64,000 nucleotides of DNA from Mactra quadrangularis (taxonomy: Eukaryota; Mollusca; Bivalvia; Venerida; Mactridae): the NCBI GenBank assembly GCA_025267735.1, contig CM046299.1, positions 15,026,232 through 15,090,231 on the forward strand, read 5' to 3'. Each line of letters starts with the position of its first letter. Position 1 is the stretch's first letter. Under the pieces are notes generated by a model, which searched no databases, was not told the DNA's origin, and was given only the letters and a program-made list of their open reading frames with translations. Below, one piece after another: positions 11,517-23,100 of this stretch. Made by a program: the position numbers and the translations under genes.

Positions 11517-13166
11517 AGATCTTCTGCCTCCAATAGTATAAGAAAATCATTATTTACGTAAAATAATGCAAATATGACGATGGAATACTTAAAAGTTTAT
11601 TAAAATTATGTTTTAGTGCTTTAAATCGCGTTTTTTTACGTTCGGCAATTTCCGTCGCGCACTCGGCTATTTCCGGACTGATGACGTAGATTTATCCTCG
11701 CGAGGTCACGTGTCTAAATTGTAAACAGAGAATTCCTATCGATTGTTGCATTTTATTTTCGCTTTGCTCTTCATATTAAATTCATTTCTGATCGAAATGG
11801 TACATTGTGTGGCATTTGGATGCCATGAAAGAAGTGAGAACGGAAACAAAGGCTTTTTCTTGTTTCCAAAGGACGATATTAGGCGTAAGAAATGGATCGA
11901 CGCTGTCGGATCCTTGAGAAATATTGGGGGAAAAATTGTTCCTTTTGTACCATCAAAGACGTCTCGTCTGTGTAAAAGACACTTTGTTGATGAAGATTAT
12001 AAGCATCCTCCTTCTGTAAGTTTGTTTTTATGTGTTACATCGCGTCTAATATTGGTAAATACTCGATTAAAACCAAGTGATATCGTTTTAAAATCCGTTT
12101 ATCGAAGTGGGTGGGGTAATGTTTTCGATCTAGGTACTTCCGTCATATTTATAACAATTACGTAATTTCGTTTGTAATCTAAGCTGAAAGTGTAAAATAA
12201 AGTTTAATTATGTGAATCAATTTTGATGCTTATCATGACAGCTCCACTTTGAGTTGGTCAGTCCTCAATTGCAATCAGAAATTAGTCTGGATCAGTCGCC
12301 AGGATGAAACGTGACAGTCTACCATTTAATTTTTTTTAACTGGATAGTAGGTGCTGTAAAGTGATGAATATACAGGTTCAAACTAAGTTTAATATGACCG
12401 AAAACATTTAGTGACAACTGTCTGACAGAGATCAAGTTCTTAGCTGGACAGTTGGTCCTGTAAACCTGCATACCTAGACGGAGACCTTCTACACTTTACA
12501 GGAGTGGTCGGTCGGTTTGCTGTGTTTCGTGGTGACTGAAGTCTGGACCTTCAATCAGTTAATTCTTTTAGTCAGAAATAGATCCATTTGTAAAGAGTCT
12601 TGTTTACAGGACTTCTTATGTTAGCAACTGCCTACCTTCTCACATGTTTTTTGACAGTTGTTTAAATGATTGCCATTTATCAGAAAGCGGTTACCATGAA
12701 TTTATATTGTGTGACACTTCAAATGCACCTAGACTTACACTAAGTCTTAATGACCTTGTCAATTGTTTAATGATTTTGTTGTGTGCGAGTGATGAGTGCA
12801 CCTTAATTATGAAAAGTAGAAGGTCCTGATCTGGATTCCATTACCATTTCTTGACATAACAATTTATTGTTGATAACATTCACTCTATCTAATGTTATGT
12901 TTAATATTATGACATACCCATCTTCTTAAATTTTAGGTTATGGAGAGCCTTGGAGTTCAGTTAAAACTTCAGTTGAAAGATACTGCTGTTCCATCTGTGT
13001 TTCCCGATTCAGACAACTATAAGGAAAATCAGAAACCTCTTTGTCCTGCCGATTTGGGAGCTGCTAAGAGGAAGAGAAACTATTATGGAGCTTATGAAAA
13101 AAGAAAACGAATGCAGGTATAATCTTCATTTGAAAGATTCTCATAATGCTTATTGTACAATAGCAC
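11517..13166 (+). mobile_element. Terminal 1650 bp of the outer Kolobok copy (transposase end)
   Basis: This segment is an inverted copy of 24516-26165. Positions pair as p + m = 37682 with no length difference, and the three open frames in the segment are identical in both copies. It contains the terminal repeat, the promoter region, THAP exon 1, intron 1, exon 2 and the start of intron 2. It stops at the TTAA where the inner element is inserted, and its continuation is 26170-26658. Confidence 0.88.
11797..13116 (+). pseudogene. 5' part of the outer transposase gene (THAP exons 1-2), interrupted
   Basis: Exon 1 is 11797-12015 (73 codons) and exon 2 is 12937-13116 (60 codons), joined in phase 0. 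They encode a C2CH THAP zinc finger (C4, C9, C59, H62) and the downstream AVPSVF box. The protein is the same as residues 1-133 of the inner copy. The next exon is separated by the 13-kb inner insertion in intron 2 and then by the scaffold gap. In principle an insertion in an intron could still be spliced out, but the inner element carries its own genes and polyadenylation signals, so I call this copy broken. Confidence 0.8.
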
Positions 13167-13170
13167 TTAA
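13167..13170. repeat. TTAA target-site duplication, left side of inner element
   Basis: This TTAA separates the outer copy's intron 2 (ending GTACAATAGCAC) from the inner element's left terminus. The same TTAA occurs uninterrupted at 24512-24515 in the inner element's own intron 2, which shows the pre-insertion sequence of the target. Confidence 0.88.
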
Positions 13171-13441
13171 AGATCTTCTGCCTCCATTTAAAAAATCTTT
13201 AAAAGTATTATATATGGCTTTATTTGTTTATTCTTTTCGTAAAAATAATATCGCCGATGCCAAAAAATGTTCGTTAACGATTATTTTGAACTAAACACCC
13301 CTCCATTTTCCATATAGCACCTTCCGCAGCGCACCTGCTAAATTAAGACAATTAAACCGGAAGTGACGTAGACTTATCCTAAATAATATTCCTATCGTAC
13401 ACAGTATCTAGTAAATTCAGTCGCACAATAAGATTAAAATC
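13171..13441 (+). promoter_or_regulatory. Left terminal region and promoter of the P2X7-like gene
   Basis: The 271 bp between the left terminus and the ATG share diverged blocks with the right terminal region: the first 16 bp, a TTCCGCAGCGCAC-like block, CCGGAAGTGACGTAGACTTA, and ATTCCTATCG just before the start codon. The right end has TTCCGTCGCGCAC, TTCCGGACTGATGACGTAGA and ATTCCTATCG in the same order. A TGACGTA core (CRE-like) and GGAA motifs are conserved between them. I infer that both ends carry a duplicated promoter. The transcription start is not known. Confidence 0.6.
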
Positions 13442-15950
13442 ATGGAAAGTGACGAAGAAATGGACCAATTTGTGGTGGAACCATACTTGTTTGAGCCTGT
13501 ACGAAGTATTTGTAAGGTGTATAATGAATATTCTTCGTCTGATGAGTCCGAGGAGGAGAAAACTGATGAAGCAGAAAGTGACAGCTATCGGGTCGGCAAT
13601 GCAGAATGGTAAGTGGGTCAGAGTAAATTCGTGACCATGTTATGATGTTTTTTTCTAATGTATTTTGTATTGATCTCTATAGTAATATATAGATTATATT
13701 ACTGATCAACTGTGTCAAGTAGTTTTCTTTCAATGCGTTTTACGTACGTTTGAGTTTCTGTTGTATCCGAAGTTTAGGTGTTTCGTCCCACCACCCATTC
13801 GTTCGTAAATCATAGCTGCTAAATCATCAGCTGTGCATATTTGTGCCAGTTATTAAAATCCAACAAGGTTGTAAAAACATACCAGTTTTTACCAAGACTA
13901 TAGATATAGTGTTTTTATTGGTGTCATTTATTCTTTACAAGTAAAAATAGTAACCACTAGTCAGCATCATGTGAACAGTTGTTACTATACAAATGTCAAA
14001 ATAATTATGCAAAAAGTAAGCAAATACTTGTTTGCTTTGCTGATTAATCATGTTGCGGTACATCATGGCCTTCTTTATGAATAAAAATCAACAATTCCTT
14101 CAAGTATATTGTCTTCACATACAGAAAGCTGTTGGATTATTGTTGAAGGACATTCAGGTCGAACATGAAAGTTGGATAGGTGAGATGGTGGTTGCAAAAA
14201 ACAATGTTAGGCTGTATCCAGTTTATTTATTGAAAAATGTTATTTGGTAATATATATATATTATTTTTCTACTGAAATATTTGTTGACATTTACATAAAT
14301 CATCATTCTTTTTTGCAGGTGTAAATGTGGGTCATGTGTACCATTTCCTACTGCCATTGAGAGTAAATGCTGTTTTGAATATGAATTTCTTAGAGAAAGG
14401 TGTGCATCCAAACAGGTCAGATGTATAGTTCACCATCGGGGATTTGAATCCATCAGTCTTGATCCAGATGCACTTACAGTGTCCTTTTATGAATTCCTGG
14501 AGACCAATGGACCAATTGGAGATGAAGAACCGATACATGAGTAAGTTTGAATTTTGTTATTGCAGTAAAACTTAACAATTCTTTGTTGAGTTTTGGTGTT
14601 AAAACCCATCAATATTCATGGTCTATAGACAATTGAATTGGTTCTTGTCTTGAAATTTCCCTGTAGAGTGACCACCCGGCAAATTGTGCTACAGAGTTAT
14701 ACCATGCCTATCATGGCCATGTGTAATATAACGGCTCTACCAGTTATCCACAGTGTATGTGTTGAAGTAAGAAATGTGTAATTCTATCAAAGGTGATTAG
14801 ATGGAATGCCAGTCCACTCGTCAAATGACCGAATTATCAAATTTAATTTAATGCAAAAACAGTTGTGCATGTGCAATAAATTTAGTTCAACGCTTTGACT
14901 GAACCGAATAGACATAATATCTTATTTATTGGAGTTATAGGCATGTCAACACAATGTAGGTCATTTTAAGGCGTCCAGTGCACCTAAACTAGCTTTCCTG
15001 CACCATTGTCTATTATAACCATTACTTGTCTACCCTTCGACAAGGCTTGAAACTGCTTCATATTTTTTAATCAATGGAGGAATATCGACATTAATATCAC
15101 AGCATTTTTTCCTAATATACCAGGGGCGCCTTCCCCTTCAGAAATTTATTTGAAATCATGCAGTTTTCCCCAAATTTTGAGGTTACTTTTGATTTTTCAT
15201 TCCCTTAAAAATGAAATTGCAACACAATTTTCCCAATATTCTATACTAAGTAAGGCTCCAGACCCATTCCCAAATACTAAAAAGCCCTGAATATTGTCAA
15301 ATTTTCATGGAAGGGAATATTCTCCCCGGGTGGGATTTGAACATGCGCTGCTTAGGGCTTAGATGCCAAATCCTGGCGCACTACCAATTGTGCTATCAAC
15401 CCAGGTTGACACTATATCTTTGCAATAAAGTTACATCTTTCTTTCTGTTGATTTGTTTGCATGTTGTGTTTAACGCTGTAGCATGATATGGTATATAACA
15501 TAAAATGGCGGTCTGTCAACCTACTCACTCCTCCTGGTATGCTTCCTACAGTGACTGGCAACTGACCTACATAATTTAAGACCATTGGTAGGAGGGAGAA
15601 TAGCAGAAGAAATAATTTCATGACCAAGCTTCACGGTAGTATGCCCTGCCCGGGAATTGAACTGACTACCCCTCGGTCAGTAGACTTGCATGCTACCAAC
15701 TGAGCTAGCAGGGTGGATTTGTTGCTGTTGACAATTGACTAGAAGTGTAATTTTCTAACACATGAATTCTTTTCTTTGCAGAGTTTACAGATACATAGCA
15801 TACAGAAGACTGGCAAGATGGATATGGCACAAGCTGAGGAAACATGAGAGAAGGCCACTCCCTGCATGTGCTGTCCATGCTATAAGGAAGCAGTTCCCAT
15901 CATCAAATGGACAGTATACAGGCTTCCGTTACGCTGATCGTGATTTATAA
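13442..15950 (+). CDS. P2X7 cytoplasmic-domain-like protein (P2RX7_C type), 185 aa, 3 exons
   Basis: Exons 13442-13608, 14319-14540 and 15782-15950 join with consistent phases (TG|G and GA|A) and end at TAA. The N-terminal 55 residues are acidic (SSSDESEEEK). The core starts at W56 with CKCGSC, PFPT, then CC at 73-74, C84 and C91, followed by YRYIAYRRLARWIW (132-145), LPAC (156-159) and GQYTGF near the end. This cysteine-rich pattern and the Y-x-x-ARW block match the zinc-binding 'ballast' domain at the C-terminus of vertebrate P2X7 receptors, here standing alone. There are no transmembrane segments or channel domain, so it is not a receptor. Its role in transposition is unknown. It converges on the transposase gene 1.2 kb away, and intron 2 contains two SINEs. 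Confidence 0.85.
14915..15408 (-). mobile_element. tRNA-derived SINE, family 1
   Basis: On the minus strand the head reads TTGATAGCACAATTGGTAGTG (box A-like) and GTTCAAATCCCACCC (box B-like). A conserved body and a 3' region (AATGACCTACATTGTGTTGA, then AATAAATAAG) follow. The same 3' body occurs at 18440-18590 and 24150-24425. It lies in intron 2 of the P2X7-like gene. Confidence 0.75.
15530..15715 (-). mobile_element. tRNA-derived SINE, family 2
   Basis: On the minus strand it begins CCTGCTAGCTCAGTTGGTAG (box A) and has GTTCAATTCCCGGGC (box B), very tRNA-like. A body follows that matches fragments at 5570-5720 and around 60285-60960. It is too divergent in its stems to call a functional tRNA. 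Confidence 0.75.
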
Positions 15951-16121
15951 AGACATGTGATTATTTTACAAATCGGGGAAGAATTTCTGTAATTGACTGA
16001 TACCAGTATTTTGAGAATGATTAAATCTTTAGTGTACATAGATGTATATATGAGGTTGTTCTATATAAGCATTTGACTGCTTTGAACTTCAACCATTGTT
16101 TATTTATAATTTGACTTGAAC

Positions 16122-16127
16122 AATAAA
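16122..16127 (+). terminator. Polyadenylation signal AATAAA of the P2X7-like gene
   Basis: A canonical AATAAA lies 172 nt after the stop codon, in AT-rich sequence. Confidence 0.6.
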
Positions 16128-17195
16128 TGATAATATTAATTTGATTTTCATTGTTTACTTTGTCCCTTTACAATTGCCTGGCAAATAGACCTAATCCGGA
16201 GTTCAAATTTATGGGTTTTCCATCTGTGCACAGGCGGTACAAACGAAGTCTTCTACACATTATTGCTAAACAGCACAAACTATGATTTAAATCCTATTGT
16301 TCTTTTTATGTGCATTTTCATTGTAACTGTGAAAGCTTGTTTGTACAGGAAGGGAAAACTTAAATACTGTATTCCGAATATAGTCTATTCGACCATACGG
16401 CTGATCTTCATTATTATGAAGCATCCAACATAAATCCAAAGTTGGATCTGCATACACCAAATGATGCATAAATACTTAAATAGGAAAGCTTTCTATCCTA
16501 GCATGTCATATATTTAAATAGTTTTGAGAAAAGATTCTGTATCAGATTAAATTTGTTGAATTGGCAATGCAATCACATGGATTGCTTTTACACCAAGTAG
16601 AGCATGTGAGTGGTGTGAGCATATACTTGGGCAGTTTCGGCAATATTTGCTTGGCATGACATTTAAAAAAACAAAAAATTCTTACTCATGAGCATTTATT
16701 AGAAGGCAGATATTATCTGAAAATCTAGCCTAACTAGTGTATTGAGGGCTGCCAATAAGGCGGTAGTAACTTCACTTTTCAAGAAAGTCCTATGACCTGG
16801 GGGCACTCGATATCTTTCACAGCTGATCTCTGACATCAAGGTATCAACTGAAGGTCACTAGTACTGGCAATCTATTGAGAAGTGTTTATGAAAAGATATT
16901 CAAAAGCAAAACACAGATTGTTTGTTCTTGTCCACCTAACTTGTGATTAATTGTCCCATGATCATGATCAGTGGATAGCAACTGAAACCTCATACATGTG
17001 TATAATTTTTCTTATGAAAAACACAACAAGCAATAGTTTTTGCACAAAATCTATTCTGACCTAAAGATAACAAGAGCAATAACAAATAAAAAAATCATAT
17101 TCAGAGTAACAAATGATATTGTATACATTGTTGAACATGCACATATCCAATCGACTCTCTCATTGATTAAACACTACAGTTCATATTCCAATCAA
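16128..17195. other. Intergenic region between the two convergent transposon genes
   Basis: About 1.07 kb separates the P2X7-like polyadenylation signal from the transposase stop. It contains a minus-strand AATAAA (16700-16695) that could serve the transposase gene and otherwise shows no recognisable gene, RNA or repeat. Confidence 0.45.
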
Positions 17196-20100
17196 TCACT
17201 TATCAAAGTTGAAACGTGTCTTGTGCTGCTTCACCGCTTCTTCCTTTGTAACTCTTTGAGCTTTGCTGCACATAGGAGGTGGTGATGTAAGCTGATCTTT
17301 AAACTTAATTTCAGCATCTGTGTGCGATCTGTGTCTTTTTCTAACATTCAATAGCTCTTCCATCAACTCATCTACATAGTCTGTAATAAAATGCACATTA
17401 CAATAAGAAAAACTGGCACCTCTTTATCAATGAATTTCCTGTTTTACATACTTTGAATGACACAGACTACTACATTATTATGTAAAACTTATCTTTTCAA
17501 TAAAATAAATCAAACGTAAATCAATTATACCCAGTTTTACATCATTTCTTATAAGATATGTATTAATTGTGATTATATCAAAACAACAATTATAAATAAT
17601 TTGGAAAGAGACATAACAAGTGTTTAATAAAATAGACTTGTCTGCAGAGTGATTTCATAGCAAATAGTATACTGTCAATTTAAATTACTAACAAAATGTT
17701 GTGAATGATGTGAATTGAATCCCTTGATAAGTTACGAAGATGAAGCCCTGCTTCCTAAACCTTAACCATGAATTTTGATTTTTCAATAAGGAGCACATCT
17801 AGGATTATGGTATTTGGCAATGACCGCCAATTCTAACCAGCTCAAAAATTAGTGATGCTTTTTTGGTATTGTTTTAAGGTTGAACAGGAAATGTAATGAG
17901 AAAACCACATTAAAGCTGGATGTAAAAATTAAAAAAGGAAATGATCCAGAATAAAGCTAGTGAGAGTTGTGGTTACTTTCTAGCTCTACTCATCACATGG
18001 TGTGTTATCATTGTATGAAGTGTCATAAAGATCTGACCATAAAGGCAGAAGTATACACTTTATTGAAATATGAATAGTAAACAACACGGGACGGCCTAGT
18101 TTGCCTGTGTCGCCAAACAAAAAGCGTAATTTTGTAAATGAAAAAATCCAGCTAAAAACTATAAAATTGTGGCTTTAAACCTTACTCAAGAAGTTTGATA
18201 CCCAATACGACTGAGTTCGATAACAAGACTATACATCCTCTAGTTTAATTAAAAAAGGTTAATACCATAGTTAACACTTTCTTTCACTGCCTTCACTACA
18301 TGCTGACCAGCTTTAAATTTAGGATATGAGAGCTGGTATCGTGGAGTACCTTGCTGGGTGATAGCCTGTTTCCTGTTGTTATTAGATGTAGAATGTAGAG
18401 CTGCCAAGTAAAGTCTGGAATAAAATCAAATCAATATTTTATTCATTTATCTATTGGAGTTAACACTATATAAACACAATTTAGGTCATTTAATGGTGTC
18501 CAGCGCACCTAACCTAGCTTTCCTTGATCATTGTCTATAACCAGTACTTGCCTACCTTTCCACAAAGCTGGAAACTTCTCCATATTATCAAGCAGACAAC
18601 AAAAGTTTAGAGTATAAATACATGTGACACATGGTTTAACTGATAATGCATATTTTGGACTATGTTGCAAAATTATTCTTTTTACACAGATTTATTATTT
18701 ATTGAAATTGCTCATTTTTCATCTCAAATATGCTGAAAGTAGTTCTGATATCAAATCAAGTAAAATTTAGTCCATGGACTCTCAATGGGTAGCTAAAATT
18801 AATCTCTAATTTATGTTAATTGTGAAACTATATTCTCATTGAATAGTCAGTTACCTTTTTTCCATTGATCTGTATGAGAAACTGTAAAATTTAGGAGCAA
18901 ACTGACAAACTACTTTGTGTTGGGCTTCTAACTTAGATGTCTGTTCAGCTGGTGATGATTTCTTGATATCATTAATAAGACGCTTGTTAGCAATTATCAA
19001 TTTTAACTCTTTATGGGCTTTTGATCCTGAAAAGACAAACATGTAAATTTAGTATTTTAACACTGTGATAGTACTGAATATTGAATTGTAGCATTAATGT
19101 AGGAATTCAGTCAGCATAAAAAAGTATCACGCTTTACTCTAAAGAATGTTTTAGTAATAGCTATAATGCTACCCTACAACTACATAAGTGACATATTTAT
19201 TAATGGGTTAGCTTGTCCTGCTAGCTCAGTCTGTATCACACAAGTCTGCTCATAGAGGGAGGGATGGTTCGATTCTCAGAAGGGACATTCTTTCACAGAA
19301 CTTGTAAGACATTTTTACAACCAGTTTCTTACCTAACATGGTTTAAAAATTGCAAGGGCAGTGGTTAGTAACTGACATAAGTGATTGACCACAGTGATAT
19401 GACCAATAAAATGGGTTGCTATCACATTAAACACAATAATAGAAAAAATAATTACTTCTTGTTAAACAAGCAAAGATAAGTTACATCAATAGTGGCTCTA
19501 ACTTTGTAGAGCACTGAAGTGATTGACACTAGGTATATATAATAAAACAATGTCAATAATCAAGTAGGAATGAGAAAACAGTAAAAAGTAACTACTTCAA
19601 AATGTCAATTATTCAATACATGTAATATATAGTCTATTTTTGTACCTGGTTGTATCCATTCTCTGTCAACTGGACCATGACGACACTTAGGATAACGACC
19701 TCCATGACCTTCATGTTTGTTAGTGACATGGTTTAGTATACTAAGCCACTTATCTTGAACCAAATCTCCATCACCACCACTTGTGGCAGCACAGAAGTAC
19801 AAGAAGTTGGAGATAGACTGGGACCATTCAGATATTACCTCACATTTTTTCTTCTTTCCTAACGCCAATAGCTTCTTTTTCACATCTACAATAAGACAAA
19901 CATAACAATTTATGACATATCAAAGAACAACTGATTACTTTTAGTATTACTCAAGTAATATTTTTTCAATGTTTGAGTATATATGCAATCTACATTAAAA
20001 GTCATTAACAGAAGTCATGCTATCAATCATGTTAAATGAACCTTTGTTCAGATGGTGGACTACTGAGTATAGTTTTTTTCTTCAAGGGATTTGAATCTGT

Positions 20101-23100
20101 TTAAAATTTAGTCATGGAGATTCAACATTTTTATTATCTACAAGAGTAACCATTATAGTTTCTAATAAAATAATAGCTGTAAAGCCAAGCCTCTTATTAT
20201 TGCCATTCAGTAAATATACATTTTTTTAAAATGTTTAATTTCAAGTAAGTTAATTCAATAAATATTTTATAAGACAGATAATTGTTATAACTTACTTTTG
20301 GCAAGATGCCATCCATCAAACCAGTGATTGATGTCTTTTCTTTCCTCTCTCATGTACTTTCTAACCTGCACATGTCTGTCTGTTGTCAGATCTGACAATG
20401 TCACCCCATTAGAATCAAGATATTCTAGACATCTTTTCAGACCTTCTAGTTCCATAGCATTTGAATTTTTTACTTCATTTGCCTGCAACAGAACAATTTA
20501 ATTGTAATTAGTACAAAAAATTGTATGATACTCTGGGCTTGAATTTTAGCTTGCATAGTAGCAAAATGCGAGTTGATTTTGTTAATTGCAAGTATCTTGT
20601 ATTTAACTTGCATTTTTTGTGATTCACTCTAATTACTCAATTATCTTCAATAATCTTTGATTTTTTATCCCACAATAATGCCCTTGTTCTTTCACCAACC
20701 ATTAAGTATAGTACTAAAATTCCGAAAAAAGAATTCCAATGATTTATTTTCATTTTGCGAATTCTAATAAAATCATCTCGAAAAAATTTGTGAGTCCATT
20801 TTTTAAAGTTAAATTCCAGCCCTGATAATACTTTAACTTATCATGACAAGAAAATGGCAAAACGGTAACGCCACACTGACTGTATCGCCTCACTGACTGT
20901 ATCGCAGAATATCTTCTCTACCATTTTTTACAATCAATTATGAAGTGTTAGTAAAACTATTTATACAGAAAGTCACAATATGAAAACATATCAAATTAAA
21001 CAATTTAAGTCAGCTGGAAATTTAGGTAAGTATTTAACTTAACGTTAAACACATTTTATAAAAACACAGATATTACCCTGTTATACACCAGAACATTTAA
21101 AATTTATAAGTGACATGAAGTGAGTGATATATATGAAGTCTAATCAGGTGAATATATTTACATGAAACTGATATAGGATTCAAATTATACTTTATAGGTT
21201 TCGAATAATATGTTAGTTTAATTACCTGGACTAATTTTACATCCAGTATGTTTCCTGACTCTAAATCCATGATGGTGTATGATCCATACTTGGCAGTGTG
21301 TCCAGGGGTGCAGCACCTTGCATCACCACCAGCTCTCACTGATCTTCCTTTTAGGTCCTTTAGTATTTGAGCTTGACGTCTTTTCCACACGGAATCAATA
21401 GTGGGTAAAATGAAAGATCTTTGTATCTTGCAGTATGTTCTGTATTTCACAAAGGCTACGTTCATGAAGTTAAATATATTGAGCACTTTAGAAATTGAAG
21501 CTCCACTGAAAGCTAATGCTCCACAACCCTTTAAATTGACTTCAGGAGTGCCTCGAACAAAATTCATAGATTCCCAAGTTTGTCTCATGCCACATTCACA
21601 TAAAGTTGATACAGAAAGCATTGCTCCACGAGCAAGTTTTTTAACAACTGTAGGCACATTACCACATACATTACAAATGAGAATCAGAGTCATTAATGCT
21701 TTCTCTGACACAATCCAGAACCGGTTATTCTCTTGATCATTGGAATCAAAGGTACACCTGAAATAAAAGAAAGATGTGGTCAACAAAGATTTATTATTGT
21801 ATAAACAACATAATGACATTGAAACATGAATCTCCAATTACAATATATTTAGCATTGCTTATTCTTCTTAGCTATTAAAAACAAGTTCATACCTTTACAA
21901 AATATACAAGTCATTAGTGGCACTTTTTACAAAGTCTCTAATCAATAGACTGCCTTTTGGTGAAGAATATACTCAGTATTCAAGATCCCCACACCACTTC
22001 CTCAGATAACTTTTGTTAATCAAAAGTGGCGAGTCCATTTGTGATAGTCAGTCAGTCATTACCAATTATTCATCTGTTCAATGATATCATCTTCAATTGG
22101 TGACTTCCTAATTACCCACAAGTACAAGTACAATGGTTGGAATATGAATTAGGCTGTTAGATGTTACAATACTTATAACCACATTATTATCATTCCATAT
22201 AATACAAGTATTGTTGAATACAAAACAAATGTTTTAGTAGCTTGTCATTTTATGACTTAATTGAATTATCCATGTCTGTGTCAATAACCTGTTTCATATT
22301 AGACAGCTATACTCACCAATCTTCATCTTCAGAGTCCTCATCAGATGACATATCAGAACCAATACACCAGTCTGGATCATCTTCTATACTATCATCTAAG
22401 TCTGATATTTGATCATCCCAATCATCTTCTTTACTTTCATCAACAGTGGGGTTTTCATCTGGACCTGTACCTTGGTCTGACATTATTGTGATAGCTTCAA
22501 CACATTTATCTTGTTTAGACGGATGAATTTGACAACTCTTGTTAACCATGATTGGCTTTGAAAGGAAATGAAAGGTTGAATATTAGAATAATAGCAAAAT
22601 ATGATATTTACAGCACAATTAAAATATTTGAAACTGAGTTACTTTAAAATGTGTAAAAAATAGCATAAGTAATACATCCTGCCTATCATTCTGCATGTAG
22701 AAATCTGGCTTTTCCATGATTAAATTGAAAATTAATTACTTAAGACAACAGTAAAATAGCATTCTTAAAATCTGACACAGTATACTCATGTGCAGACTAT
22801 CAGTAAAACAACAATGTGTTATTGGTGTCAGAAAATCAAGCATTTTGCTAAATGTTAAAAAAAAAGCTTAAAAATAAGCACCCAAAATTCAAAGTGAAGC
22901 CGCAGCTTTATTGTACAACCATCAGTATGCAGAATTCATGTAATAAATGGTATAAAATAATAAGTACCACTTAAGCACATACAAGGGAGAGTTAAGATCA
23001 ATTATGTACTTCATGAAATTTCTAAGTACACCCATTTCAATGCTGTCAGAAATTTTCATTTTTCAAAATTTATGTCTGATTGTTATTGGAAATGTGTACA

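Noticed and set aside
14050..14250. 66-aa open frame in intron 1 of the P2X7-like gene
   Set aside because: It lies between well-supported splice sites, shows no family resemblance and ends just before the true acceptor.
15640..15715. Functional tRNA gene
   Set aside because: The box A and B motifs are good, but the acceptor and other stems do not pair properly and the sequence continues into a SINE body.
13442..15950. P2X receptor channel gene
   Set aside because: No transmembrane segments or extracellular channel domain occur; only the cysteine-rich cytoplasmic domain is present.
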